From NCBI GenBank assembly GCA_016219425.1, contig JACRNB010000010.1:62001-126000 (forward strand): a stretch of DNA of 64,000 nucleotides, read 5' to 3'. The position numbers and the translations under genes are program-made. Of the stretch, positions 9,033 to 18,385 are shown one piece after another (position 1 is the first letter of the stretch; each line of letters begins with the position of its first letter). Source of the stretch: Betaproteobacteria bacterium. Its GTDB lineage: Bacteria > Pseudomonadota > Gammaproteobacteria > Burkholderiales > Thiobacillaceae. Under the pieces are notes generated by a model. That model was not told where the DNA came from and searched no databases. It was given only the letters and a program-made list of their open reading frames with translations.

Positions 9033-10435
9033 AAAACATCGAATTCCGCACCGCCACCAGCGCCCAGGGCGGCCTGTTGGTGATGGCGGGCGTACCCGGC
9101 GTGGCCGCCGGCTCGCGCGTGCAGATCAAGGACCACGCCGGCAGGCTGCGTAACGGCTTGGTGATCCGCAGCGCGGACGACGCGGTGCTGGTGGAAGTGT
9201 TCGAAGGCACCGACGATCTGGACCTGGAACGCACCTGGGTGCGTTTCCTGGACGAGCCCTTCAAGCTGCCGGTCTCGCGCGACCTCCTGGGCCGTGTGTT
9301 CAACGGCGCCGGGCTGCCGCGCGACGGACGTCCGCCCATCATCTCCGCCGACCGCCGCAACGTGAACGGCGAGCCGCTCAACCCCGCCGCGCGCGCCTAC
9401 CCGCGCGAGTTCATCCAGACCGGCCTCTCCGCCATCGACGGCATGAACTCGCTCACGCGCGGCCAGAAGCTGCCCATCTTCTCCGGCGGCGGCCTGCCGC
9501 ATAACCGGGTGGCGGCGCAGATCGTGCGTCAGGCCAAGCTGCTGGGCGAGGCATCGTCCGAGTTTGTGGTGGTGTTCGCCGCCTTCGGCGCCTCCCATGC
9601 CGACGCCCGTTTCTTCCAGGAAAGCTTTGAAGAGTCCGGCGTGTTGAACAAGGTGGTGATGTTCCTCAACCTCGCCGACGAGCCGGTGATCGAGCGCCTG
9701 CTCACCCCGCGCGCGGCGCTCACCGCCGCCGAGTACCTGGCGTTCGACCTGGATTACCACGTTCTCGTGGTGATGACCGACATGACCGCCTACGCCGAGG
9801 CCCTGCGCGAGGTGGCGGTGCTGCGCGGCGACGTGCCGGCGCGCAAGGGCTATCCCGGCTACCTCTATTCCGATCTGGCCGAGATCTACGAACGCGCGGG
9901 GCGCATCAAGAACCGGCGCGGCTCCATCACCCTGATCCCGGTGCTGTCCATGCCGTCGGACGACATCACCCACCCCATCCCCGACCTCACCGGCTACATC
10001 ACCGAAGGCCAGATCGTGCTGGGGCGCGAACTCGCCAACCAGGGCGTGTATCCGCCGGTCACCGTGCTGCCGTCGCTGTCGCGCCTGATGAAGGACGGCA
10101 TCGGCAAGAACTTCACGCGCGAGGATCACCCCCACGTCGCCAGCCAGCTCTTCGCCAGCTACGCCAAGGCGCTGGAGGTGCGCGGTCTGGCGGCCATCAT
10201 CGGGGCGGAGGAATTGAGCGACGCCGACCGCCGCTACCTGGAATTTGCGGAACACTTCGAGCGCCGCTTCATCGCCCAGGGCGAGGATGAAGACCGCAGC
10301 GTGTTCGAGACCCTCAACCTCGCTTGGGAACTCCTCTCCATGCTGCCCGCCGAGTCGCTGATCCGCGTGAGCGAGGAGGAGATCGCGAAGCATCACAAGG
10401 GGGCTGCTGTAGCGCCGGCATCCCTGCCGGCCTAG
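9029..10435 (+). CDS. ntpB: V/A-type ATPase regulatory subunit B
   Basis: This 468-residue protein is the non-catalytic nucleotide-binding partner of NtpA in the A3B3 ring. Family blocks present: DLLGRVFNGAGLPRDG, GLSAIDGMNSLTRGQKLPIFSGGGLPHN (with no Walker A lysine, as expected for B), the VVMTDMTAYAEALREV block and ARKGYPGYLYSDLAEIYERAG. The first 20 nt are duplicated at 8479-8498 as part of the DUF559 insertion. The last residues ([10 protein letters not shown]) and the stop come from a GTAGCGCCGGC-type repeat, so the natural C-terminus has been replaced or extended. It should be functional, because B-subunit C-termini tolerate variation. Confidence 0.97.
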   Translation: MKNIEFRTATSAQGGLLVMAGVPGVAAGSRVQIKDHAGRLRNGLVIRSADDAVLVEVFEGTDDLDLERTWVRFLDEPFKLPVSRDLLGRVFNGAGLPRDGRPPIISADRRNVNGEPLNPAARAYPREFIQTGLSAIDGMNSLTRGQKLPIFSGGGLPHNRVAAQIVRQAKLLGEASSEFVVVFAAFGASHADARFFQESFEESGVLNKVVMFLNLADEPVIERLLTPRAALTAAEYLAFDLDYHVLVVMTDMTAYAEALREVAVLRGDVPARKGYPGYLYSDLAEIYERAGRIKNRRGSITLIPVLSMPSDDITHPIPDLTGYITEGQIVLGRELANQGVYPPVTVLPSLSRLMKDGIGKNFTREDHPHVASQLFASYAKALEVRGLAAIIGAEELSDADRRYLEFAEHFERRFIAQGEDEDRSVFETLNLAWELLSMLPAESLIRVSEEEIAKHHKGAAVAPASLPA

Positions 10436-10449
10436 TTGCCCGGCGCTAC
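10409..10449. repeat. GTAGCGCCGGC-family palindromic repeat at ntpB 3' end
   Basis: This inverted repeat starts GTAGCGCCGGCATCCCTGCC and ends CGGCGCTAC. It overlaps the last codons of ntpB and supplies its stop. Family members lie at 32033-32090, 45143-45172, 49631-49688 and 51153-51209. Confidence 0.9.
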
Positions 10450-10457
10450 GGAAAACC

Positions 10458-11084
10458 ATGAAAAAACGCCTCTCCGTCCCCCCCACCAAGAGCGCCCTGC
10501 TCCAGGTCGGTCGCCAGGCCAAATTCCTGGAACAGGGCCGGCAGATGCTGGAGAAGAAGCGCGATCTGCTCACCCGCCTGGTTTATGAGCGCCTGGCCCA
10601 GTACCGCGAACTGCGCGCCCAGACCGTGCAGGAACTGGCCGAGGCCTACCACTGGCTGGGCATCGTGCAGATGCGCATGGGCGGGCAGATGTTGCGCCAG
10701 TCCTCCGTGGGCCTGAAGCCGGCGGTGGCCATCAAGGTGACGGCCCGTTCCAGCGTCGGCGTGGAATACCCCAGCGTCACCGCCGAGGCCCTGCCCCTGC
10801 AACCCGTGGGCCTGATGTGGACCGACGTCAGCTTCGACGAAGCGCGCCTGCGCCTGCGCAACCTCACCATCACCCTGGCGCGCCTGGGCGAGGCGGAAAA
10901 CGCCCTCTGGCGTCTGTTGGCAGCCAGCCGCAAGACCCAGAAGCGGGTCAACGCCCTGAAATACAACATCATCCCGCGCTATGTGGCCACGGTGCATCAC
11001 ATCCGCGCCGCCCTGGAGGAGGACGAACGCAACACCCTGTTCCAGATCAAGGTGCTGCGGGCGCGCTCACACTCTTTGACATAG
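10458..11084 (+). CDS. ntpD: V/A-type ATPase subunit D (rotor), altered C-terminus
   Basis: This 208-residue protein is the long two-helix coiled coil of the central rotor. The N-terminal helix begins with the family motif PTKSALLQVGRQAKFLEQG, and the C-terminal helix contains TQKRVNALKYNIIPRYVATV followed by EEDERNTLFQIKVLR. The last nine residues (ARSHSLT and preceding) come from inserted DNA. The ancestral end, KQAAV, survives downstream in a duplicated 3' fragment at 12119-12209. The swap follows insertion of a RES/MbcA cassette and leaves the coiled coil nearly intact, so the protein is probably still functional. Confidence 0.93.
   Translation: MKKRLSVPPTKSALLQVGRQAKFLEQGRQMLEKKRDLLTRLVYERLAQYRELRAQTVQELAEAYHWLGIVQMRMGGQMLRQSSVGLKPAVAIKVTARSSVGVEYPSVTAEALPLQPVGLMWTDVSFDEARLRLRNLTITLARLGEAENALWRLLAASRKTQKRVNALKYNIIPRYVATVHHIRAALEEDERNTLFQIKVLRARSHSLT
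10988..11059 (+). repeat. 72-nt direct repeat, left copy (within ntpD)
   Basis: It matches 12119-12190 over 72 nt with one difference (T at 10997 against C at 12128). The pair brackets the 1,059-nt RES/MbcA insert. The left copy is the functional 3' coding part of ntpD. Confidence 0.95.
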
Positions 11085-11122
11085 CTTGCGCGCAGGGGGC
11101 TGGAGCGTGAGGCGAGGCAGGC

Positions 11123-11584
11123 TTACCGAAACATCCTGGGATCGAAGTCGAAAGGCCGGGTTACGGCCATGCTCACCTCACCGAATCTCGGATGCAGGGG
11201 GTTGATCAGGGCGTTTCGGGCCTCGGGCACAATGACCGAAGGCAGCAGCAGTACCAGTTGTTGCGCTTGCCGCAGCCAGCGGGTGCCATAGGCCTGGGCT
11301 TCGTCGGAGCCGGGCAGGGCGTTCCAGGCTTTCGGCAACTCGTAGAGAGGCGCTACTTGTGTCAGGCCATCGTCATCCGGGACATCCACCGCTACCAGCA
11401 ACAAATCCCTGGGAGTGAGTCCGCTGGTGTGGACGAGTTTCTCCAGAGTAGCCAGTTCGACGCTTGTGGAAGCGTATAGCGCGCCGAAGCCCGCCTTGTT
11501 CCAGCGACCGCCATGGAGGCGACTGCCCTCACAGCTTCTATCCAGAGCGAAACGCTGCTGAGCAATACGCCAGTAGCGCGCCAC
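11123..11584 (-). CDS. RES-domain toxin
   Basis: This 153-residue protein is a RES-family toxin. Members characterised elsewhere are ADP-ribosyltransferase-fold enzymes that deplete or use NAD+. Visible signatures are YWRIAQQRFA, GGRWNKAGFGALYASTSVELATLEKL (the conserved Arg and Glu/Ser set after which the family is named) and LLLVAVDVPDD. It starts at a GTG immediately after the antitoxin stop, so the pair is tightly coupled with the antitoxin first. It is opposite in strand to the ATPase operon in which it sits and so must have its own promoter. Confidence 0.9.
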   Translation of the reverse strand: MARYWRIAQQRFALDRSCEGSRLHGGRWNKAGFGALYASTSVELATLEKLVHTSGLTPRDLLLVAVDVPDDDGLTQVAPLYELPKAWNALPGSDEAQAYGTRWLRQAQQLVLLLPSVIVPEARNALINPLHPRFGEVSMAVTRPFDFDPRMFR

Positions 11585-12040
11585 TCAGACCACGCCGCCT
11601 TCGCTGATGGCCACCAGGATGCGACGCGCAGCCGTGGCGCCCACCTCCGTGTCGAGCAAATCCAGCGGAGGCGAATCGCCCAGAGCCTGGTTTGGGCGCA
11701 GCAGCCACTCCCGTGCCAGGGCATCGTCACCGAACGCTTCCAGCGCTTCACGGGAGAGCATGGCAATGCGGTGCATACGCTCCGAGGCGGCAGGGTCCAA
11801 CGATGCAACCCTGGTCGTACGCCGGTGCAGGGTGCTGGCTGAGACACCCAGGATGTCGCATAGGCGTTTTTCCGGCACTTTGAAGTATTCCCCAGCCTGC
11901 TTGACCAGGGCGGCGGGATAGCCGGTGCGCAACCTGCGGATCAAGGCCTCGCCCATGCTGGGCTCATCCTGGATGAAGCGGTTGAACGGAAGGACGGGCG
12001 CCGATTCGGCCACCTGGGGGGGGAGTGGTTTAAGGTCCAT
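11585..12040 (-). CDS. MbcA/ParS/Xre-type antitoxin (DUF2384)
   Basis: This 151-residue protein carries a helix-turn-helix near residues 50-80 (VPEKRLCDILGVSASTLHRR) and the C-terminal DUF2384 toxin-binding segment (EREWLLRP-like AREWLLRPNQALGDSPPLDLLDTEVGA). Both are standard for antitoxins paired with RES toxins. The N-terminal 25 residues are unstructured. It lies directly upstream of the RES gene. The intergenic DNA at 12041-12118 should contain the autoregulated promoter, but I could not identify clear boxes. Confidence 0.9.
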   Translation of the reverse strand: MDLKPLPPQVAESAPVLPFNRFIQDEPSMGEALIRRLRTGYPAALVKQAGEYFKVPEKRLCDILGVSASTLHRRTTRVASLDPAASERMHRIAMLSREALEAFGDDALAREWLLRPNQALGDSPPLDLLDTEVGATAARRILVAISEGGVV

Positions 12041-12118
12041 TTCGAGAGCCCGTTATGTCAATTGATGGTCTGCAATCTATCACATGACCGCTTCTCGGTT
12101 TGCCTACTGATTGACCGT

Positions 12119-12209
12119 CACGGTGCACCACATCCGCGCCGCCCTGGAGGAGGACGAACGCAACACCCTGTTCCAGATCAAGGTGCTGCGCAAGCAGGCG
12201 GCGGTGTAA
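12119..12209 (+). pseudogene. Duplicated 3' end of ntpD (72-nt direct repeat, right copy)
   Basis: This fragment encodes the last part of subunit D, from T-V-H-H-I-R through LRKQAAV and a TAA stop. It has no start codon of its own. The first 72 nt repeat 10988-11059 with a single difference. It preserves what must have been the original ntpD terminus before the toxin-antitoxin cassette was inserted. Confidence 0.92.
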
Positions 12210-12259
12210 CGGGTTTTATCGCGCACCCTGGCCCTCGCATCGCGAGGGAAATGACGGGG

Positions 12260-12667
12260 TTACTGCGGGTTCAGAAAATCCAGCACGGTGACGCCCGCCA
12301 GCCTGCGGAAGTCCTTGCCATTGTTGGTGAGCACCGGAAACCCGTGGCGCAGCGCGGTCGCGGCGATGAGAAGGTCATGGGCGCCGACGGTCTCGTTTTT
12401 CGGCAGATCCGCCAGCATGCGTGCATGGATGCGCGCGGTTTCCAGATCGAAGGGCAACGCTGGCAGGGCGGCCAGGATGCCTTCCACATAGGCGGTACGC
12501 CGCGCCCTCTGCGCCTCGGTCTGAGCGCGCAGGACGCCGACCAGCAGTTCCGAGGCGGTGACCGCGCTGATGAACGCGCTGCCGTATTGCTGCCAGGGGG
12601 TGAAGTCGAGGCGCGTTCTTTGGCGGTCGGCCAGGATGAGGACGTCGCTGTCGATCAGGAGTCCCAT
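12260..12667 (-). CDS. VapC-like PIN-domain toxin
   Basis: This 135-residue PIN-domain protein begins MGLLIDSDVLILADRQ, with the first metal-binding Asp at positions 6 and 8. It has an internal Glu (TASELLVGV) and a C-terminal Asp in GAHDLLIAATALRHGFPVLTNN. PIN toxins are Mg2+-dependent RNases that cut tRNA or rRNA. It overlaps the upstream antitoxin gene by 13 nt. It lies directly after the duplicated ntpD tail and points against the ATPase operon, so transcripts converge here. Confidence 0.9.
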   Translation of the reverse strand: MGLLIDSDVLILADRQRTRLDFTPWQQYGSAFISAVTASELLVGVLRAQTEAQRARRTAYVEGILAALPALPFDLETARIHARMLADLPKNETVGAHDLLIAATALRHGFPVLTNNGKDFRRLAGVTVLDFLNPQ

Positions 12668-12933
12668 GCGTCCGTCTCTGTGGTCAGGCCAGCGACGGCG
12701 CCATGGATGTCCTGCACAAAGTCATCGGCGTCGCCCGCCAGCGTCGGCAATCCGGCCAGCAAGGCGGCCAGGCCTTCCAGGGGATAACCGGCAACGGGTT
12801 CGGGCGGGCCGATGCGGGCGATGATTTCATTGCCGCGCGTGATGTCATAACTCGCGCCCTGGTAGCGCACCCGGTTGAGGTAGTCCGAGAAATTGCGCGC
12901 CAGGGTGGTGGCGGTGAGGGGGGTAGGGGTCAT
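12655..12933 (-). CDS. Phd/YefM-like antitoxin of PIN toxin
   Basis: This 92-residue protein has the N-terminal layout of Phd/YefM-type antitoxins: TATTLARNFSDYLNRV, then YDITRGNEIIARIGP, matching the strand that reads '...VTRNGKPVAVL' in the family. The acidic tail DADDFVQDIHG would bind the PIN toxin. An AT-rich promoter-like region lies upstream on the same strand, with TATAAT and a TGATAATCA palindrome. The gene overlaps the toxin start, as is usual for vapBC modules. Confidence 0.83.
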   Translation of the reverse strand: MTPTPLTATTLARNFSDYLNRVRYQGASYDITRGNEIIARIGPPEPVAGYPLEGLAALLAGLPTLAGDADDFVQDIHGAVAGLTTETDAWDS

Positions 12934-12952
12934 GACAAGGACTCCGTTTATT

Positions 12953-12968
12953 TGATAATCATATTATA
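12953..12968 (-). promoter_or_regulatory. Putative -10 box and operator for PIN toxin-antitoxin pair
   Basis: On the minus strand a consensus -10 (TATAAT, 12963-12968) is followed by the odd-centred palindrome TGAT-n-ATCA (12953-12961), 20 to 35 nt before the antitoxin ATG. This AT-rich patch stands out in GC-rich surroundings and would suit autoregulation by the antitoxin. No good -35 box is visible. Confidence 0.5.
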
Positions 12969-13057
12969 TGCTTTCGTCGAGCCAGGGGCGCATCTGGCCG
13001 GCGCGTTGCCGCGCGTCGGCCAGATACACTACGCGCCCGTTTTTTCATCTCGTCCCG

Positions 13058-13999
13058 ATGCGCCTGCCTCTTGCCCTCTGCCTTCTGGGCCCCACCGCCA
13101 GCGGCAAGACCGATCTGGCCGCGGACCTGGTGCAGCGATTTCCGGTGGAGATCGTGAGTGTGGATTCGGCCCTGGTCTATCGCGGCATGGACATCGGCAC
13201 GGCCAAGCCGGATGCCGCCCTTCTGCGCCGAGCGCCGCACCACCTCATTGATCTGGCGGACCCCACCGAGACCTATTCCGCCGGACGCTTCAAGCGCGAC
13301 GCCCTGGCGGTGATGGATGCGATCCGGGCGCGGGGGCGCGTCCCCCTGCTGGTCGGCGGCTCCATGCTCTATTTCAAGGCCCTGCTGGATGGGCTGGACG
13401 AACTGCCGCAGGCCGCGCCGGCTCTGCGCGCCGACCTGGAGGCCCGTGCTGCGCGGGAAGGCTGGCCCGCCCTGCACGCCGAGCTTGCGCGCCTGGACCC
13501 AGTCACGGCGGCGCGTCTCGCCCCCAACGACAGCCAGCGCATCCAGCGCGCCCTGGAGCTTTGTTTCACCACCGGCGGCCCCATGTCCGCCCTGCTTGGG
13601 GCTCGCGCCGGCGCGTCACCGGCATGGCGCTTCGTCCGCTTCGCGCTTGTGCCGACAGATCGGGAATGGTTGCGCCAGCGCATCAACCGCCGTTTCGACG
13701 CCATGCTGGCGGCGGGACTGGTGGAGGAGTTGCGGGGCCTGCGCGCGCGCCTGCCTCTTGCGCGCGAGATGCCTTCCATGCGCTGTGTCGGCTACCGTCA
13801 GGCCTGGGCGTTTCTGGAAGGCGAGATCGACGCGGGTGAGCTGGCCCGGCAGGGCGCCGCCGCCACGCGCCAGCTCGCCAAGCGCCAGCTCACCTGGCTG
13901 CGCGGCTGGCCGGGCGCGGAGACTCTGGACCCGCAATCTCCGGATACGCCGGATCGCCTGTTCTCCCAGGCGGAGGCCTTTTTGAAGGACGGAAATTGA
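13058..13999 (+). CDS. miaA: tRNA dimethylallyltransferase
   Basis: This 313-residue enzyme transfers the dimethylallyl group to A37 of tRNAs reading UNN codons. Walker A GPTASGKT is at residues 11-18. Other family blocks follow: [63 protein letters not shown] and [12 protein letters not shown] chose the ATG at 13058 because it places the P-loop at the standard distance from the N-terminus. The stop overlaps the next gene's TTG start. Confidence 0.96.
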   Translation: MRLPLALCLLGPTASGKTDLAADLVQRFPVEIVSVDSALVYRGMDIGTAKPDAALLRRAPHHLIDLADPTETYSAGRFKRDALAVMDAIRARGRVPLLVGGSMLYFKALLDGLDELPQAAPALRADLEARAAREGWPALHAELARLDPVTAARLAPNDSQRIQRALELCFTTGGPMSALLGARAGASPAWRFVRFALVPTDREWLRQRINRRFDAMLAAGLVEELRGLRARLPLAREMPSMRCVGYRQAWAFLEGEIDAGELARQGAAATRQLAKRQLTWLRGWPGAETLDPQSPDTPDRLFSQAEAFLKDGN

Positions 14000-14772
14000 T
14001 CAACACGTTCGGACGCAGGCGCGCCGCGACCCCCGCAGTGCAGATCAGCGAAAAACAGGGGGTGCGCTATCTGCACCTGGCCGGGCCGGCGGTGCAGAGC
14101 GCCATGCGCATCCGCGCGCCCTGGGCGCTGGAGCTGGAATACACCCGCGCCATGATGGCCTTTCTGCTGTTTCGTCCGCAGGCGCGGGAGATTGCCCTGA
14201 TCGGCCTGGGCGGCGGCTCCATCGCCAAGTTTGTGCATCGCTTTCTGCCGGAGTGCCGCATGACCGCGCTGGAGATCAACCCGGAGGTGGTGGCGGCGGC
14301 GCGGGGCTTTTTTCTGCTGCCCCCGGATGATGAGCGCCTGGAAGCGCTTACCGGCGACGGCGCGGCCTATGTCCATGCCCGCCCCGCCAGCCGGGACGTG
14401 TTGATGGTGGATGGCTATGACGAAAAGCGCATCGTCGAAGACCTCGCCAGCCCTGCCTTCTACGCCGCCGCCCGCGCCATGTTGCGCCCCGGCGGGGTGG
14501 CCGCCTTCAACCTGTGGGGTTCGGACGCCTCGTTCCCCGTCTATTTCGAGCGCATCCACGCCGCCTTCGATGACCATGTCCTGCGTCTGCCTTCGGAACG
14601 CAAGGGCAACATCGTGGTGTTCGCCTTCAATGATCCCCCGCCGCCGGTGGCGCATGCCGACCTGGAGCAGGCGGCTCAGGTCTGGAGCGCACGTCTGGGA
14701 CTGGAGTTCGAGGAGTTTCTGGCGCGCATCTGGCGCTGGAATCCGGTGCAGGAAGGGCGCTTGCTGGTGTAG
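13996..14772 (+). CDS. Spermidine synthase-like methyltransferase-fold protein
   Basis: This 258-residue protein has a Rossmann fold of the spermidine synthase family: an SAM-type glycine loop in [19 protein letters not shown], an acidic strand end in [15 protein letters not shown], and [23 protein letters not shown]. The spermidine synthase N-terminal tetramerisation strand region is short, so the substrate may differ from putrescine. It starts at TTG overlapping the miaA stop (TTGA), suggesting coupled translation. The 3' end converges with a minus-strand YgfX-like frame. Confidence 0.8.
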   Translation: MINTFGRRRAATPAVQISEKQGVRYLHLAGPAVQSAMRIRAPWALELEYTRAMMAFLLFRPQAREIALIGLGGGSIAKFVHRFLPECRMTALEINPEVVAAARGFFLLPPDDERLEALTGDGAAYVHARPASRDVLMVDGYDEKRIVEDLASPAFYAAARAMLRPGGVAAFNLWGSDASFPVYFERIHAAFDDHVLRLPSERKGNIVVFAFNDPPPPVAHADLEQAAQVWSARLGLEFEEFLARIWRWNPVQEGRLLV

Positions 14773-15181
14773 GCGGCTCGGCGCCCCAGCGCAACCACAC
14801 CGCCAGGCGGCGGTAGTCCTCCCGTTCCAGACTGTCCGCGCCGATGAAGGTCGTGGCGACCCTGCCGTCCTCCTTGATCCGGTAGCGCAGGAGCATGAAT
14901 CCCGGCAGCGTCGCCGCGCCGGACATCAGGGCGGCGGGACGCCAGGTCTCCCGTTCAAACGTCTCCAGTCCGCCTGCGGCGGTGCAGCGGAAGCGGCGTT
15001 CCCGCTGCCCGCGTCCGCGCCATGCGAGGCCGAGCAGCAGGAGCATCAGACCGAGGACGCGCATGGGGAGAGGGAGGTCGGCAAGGAGCAGCGCCGCGGC
15101 GGCGAGGACGCCTCCCGCCGCGCCCGCCCAACGCAGATGCCGGGATGCGCGCACCGTCACCACCAGCGGCAGGGGGAACAC
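14627..15181 (-). CDS. YgfX/CptA-like membrane protein
   Basis: This 184-residue frame starts at GTG. Two hydrophobic segments (about 18-34 and 39-53) are followed by a soluble part with GWRPA-like ETWRPAALMSG, LLRYRIKE and a DSLEREDYRRLAVWLRWG block, which match the YgfX family. YgfX partners the SdhE/CptB protein in some bacteria. The last about 45 residues are Pro/Arg-rich, do not look like the family, and run antisense to the 3' end of the spermidine synthase-like gene for 146 nt. The natural stop may therefore have been lost. Confidence 0.6.
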   Translation of the reverse strand: MFPLPLVVTVRASRHLRWAGAAGGVLAAAALLLADLPLPMRVLGLMLLLLGLAWRGRGQRERRFRCTAAGGLETFERETWRPAALMSGAATLPGFMLLRYRIKEDGRVATTFIGADSLEREDYRRLAVWLRWGAEPPTPASALPAPDSSARCAPETPRTPVPDVRSRPEPPAPGRHAPPAAGDH

Positions 15182-15190
15182 GCTTCCCCC

Positions 15191-15961
15191 TCAGGGCTTG
15201 AGCCCGGCGCGTTCCAGCAGGGCGCGCACATAGCGGGAGGGGATGGCGTAGGTGATGCCGCTGGGGTCTTTGATGGCGTTTTCCTTCGCGCCTTTCACGA
15301 ACACGGCGTTGATGACGGCCATGACCTCGCCGGTGCTGCCGTCATACAGGGGGCTGCCGCTGTTGCCGGGGTAGGCGGTCCCATCCAGTTGGAACATGAG
15401 ATAGGGGTCCGCCGCGCGGCGGATGAGCTGGGGGGTGAGCCCCTTTACCGTGGCGGGAGGCTGGTAGATGGGGGCGATGGCGGCCAGGCCGGCGCGATGC
15501 GTGGCCGGGTAAAGGCCGATGGCCGCGCCGATGGGGAAGCCAGTGAAATAGTAGGTCTGACCTTCCCGCGCCTGGTCGGAATCCCCGATCTTGAGGGCCG
15601 GCAGGGGGTCGCCCTCCACGCGCAGCAGCAGCAGATCCTGATCCGGCGCGTCCGCCACTTTTTCAGCCCGACGCACCTGGATGCCATTCCCCGTGCGAAT
15701 CAGGATGGCCAGGGTCTCGCCCTTTTCCACCTCCATGAGCTGGGGCGCGACATGGGCGTTGGTGATGACGTGGCGGCCATCCGCCACCACGAAGCCGGTG
15801 CCGGCGAGTCTTTGGCGCGGGATGCGCAGGGGGTGGATAGAGCCCACGCCCACCACGGAAGGTTTGATGGCGGGGAGCAGTTCGACGATGTCAGCGGCGG
15901 CTCCCCCGGAGGTCAGGGAGGCCGCAGCCAGTACGGAAACGAGTAGGGAGCGCCAGTGCAT
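15191..15961 (-). CDS. Periplasmic trypsin-like serine protease (DegP-type catalytic domain)
   Basis: This 256-residue protein has a signal peptide (about 1-23, ending GGAAA). It has a chymotrypsin-fold catalytic triad: His in ITNAHV, Asp in ADAPDQDLLLLRV, and Ser in the oxyanion motif YPGNSGSPL. There is no PDZ domain, so it is shorter than DegP/DegQ and cannot be regulated in the usual PDZ-dependent way. It probably cleaves misfolded or specific envelope proteins. It is divergent from the downstream UDP-sugar gene with a 77-nt gap. Confidence 0.87.
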   Translation of the reverse strand: MHWRSLLVSVLAAASLTSGGAAADIVELLPAIKPSVVGVGSIHPLRIPRQRLAGTGFVVADGRHVITNAHVAPQLMEVEKGETLAILIRTGNGIQVRRAEKVADAPDQDLLLLRVEGDPLPALKIGDSDQAREGQTYYFTGFPIGAAIGLYPATHRAGLAAIAPIYQPPATVKGLTPQLIRRAADPYLMFQLDGTAYPGNSGSPLYDGSTGEVMAVINAVFVKGAKENAIKDPSGITYAIPSRYVRALLERAGLKP

Positions 15962-16038
15962 TTTGATTCCTCCTGCACTGCATCATGCCATGTCCTTAAT
16001 CGCTACAATGCCTGCATTTTTCCCCCTATGGAGTCGCC

Positions 16039-17322
<1,284 letters not shown>

Positions 17323-17341
17323 TCACCCACCTCCGCCTGCC

Positions 17342-18385
17342 ATGACCGCCTACACCGACCTCTGCAATCGCCTTCCCTCCCAACCCAAGACCTGGCTCGT
17401 TACCGGCGTGGCCGGGTTTATCGGCAGCAACCTGCTGGAGACCTTGCTCAAACTGGGGCAAACGGTCGTTGGCCTGGACAACTTCTCCACCGGGCACCAG
17501 CACAACCTGGATCAGGCCCAGGCGGCGGTGACCCCGGAACAGTGGGCGCGTTTCCGTTTCATTCGCGGCGACATCCGCTCCCTGGAGGACTGTCAGCAAG
17601 CCTGTGAGGGCGTGAACCACGTCCTGCACCAGGCCGCGCTGGGCTCCGTGCCGCGCTCCCTGGAAGACCCCATCCTCACCAATACCGCCAACATTGACGG
17701 CTTCCTCAACATGCTGGTGGCGGCGCGGGATGCGGGAACGTCCAGCTTCGTTTATGCCGCCTCTTCCTCCACCTACGGCGACCACCCCGGCCTGCCCAAG
17801 GTGGAAGACCGCATCGGCAAGCCCCTCTCGCCTTACGCCGTCACCAAATACGTCAACGAGCTGTACGCCGACGTATTCGCCCGCGCCTATGGCTTCCGCA
17901 CCATCGGCCTGCGCTACTTCAACATCTTCGGCGCGCGCCAGGATCCGGAGGGCGCCTACGCCGCCGTGGTGCCCAAGTGGGCCGCGGCCATGATTCACGG
18001 CGAACCGGTGTGGATCAACGGCGACGGTGAGACCAGCCGCGACTTCTGCTACATCGCCAACACCGTGCAGGCCAACCTGCTGGCCGCCACGGCCACCAGC
18101 GAAGAGGCCACGAACCAGGTTTACAACGTCGCGGTGGGCGACCGCACCAACCTCAACGAGTTGTTCGAGGCCATCCGCGTCGCGCTGGAACCCCGCTTCC
18201 CCCACCTCAAGGGATTCAAGCCGCAGTACCGCGACTTCCGCGCCGGCGATGTGCGCCATTCCCTGGCGGACGTCAGCAAGGCCCGCACCCTGCTTGGGTA
18301 CGAGCCCAGCCACCGCATCCAGGAAGGTCTGCTGGAGGCGATGGACTGGTACATCAGCGACCTGACCGGGCGTGACCAGGGCTGA
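17342..18385 (+). CDS. wbpP: UDP-GlcNAc/GlcNAcA C4-epimerase (TviC/WbpP-like)
   Basis: This 347-residue extended short-chain dehydrogenase has an NAD-binding motif [17 protein letters not shown], a catalytic S-x24-Y-x3-K arrangement (ASSSSTYG... then [13 protein letters not shown]), and [11 protein letters not shown]. The long N-terminal lead ([17 protein letters not shown]-like) is typical of WbpP/TviC epimerases. It converts UDP-GlcNAc-type sugars to the galacto form and pairs with the preceding dehydrogenase. Its 3' end overlaps the annotated dacB start. Confidence 0.93.
   Translation: MTAYTDLCNRLPSQPKTWLVTGVAGFIGSNLLETLLKLGQTVVGLDNFSTGHQHNLDQAQAAVTPEQWARFRFIRGDIRSLEDCQQACEGVNHVLHQAALGSVPRSLEDPILTNTANIDGFLNMLVAARDAGTSSFVYAASSSTYGDHPGLPKVEDRIGKPLSPYAVTKYVNELYADVFARAYGFRTIGLRYFNIFGARQDPEGAYAAVVPKWAAAMIHGEPVWINGDGETSRDFCYIANTVQANLLAATATSEEATNQVYNVAVGDRTNLNELFEAIRVALEPRFPHLKGFKPQYRDFRAGDVRHSLADVSKARTLLGYEPSHRIQEGLLEAMDWYISDLTGRDQG

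Noticed and set aside
12232-12248. CCCTCGC-ATC-GCGAGGG hairpin as terminator of the ATPase operon
   Set aside because: The stem is good but no T run follows; it more likely is a degenerate copy of the GTCATTCCCGC repeat (it is followed by AAATGACGGG).
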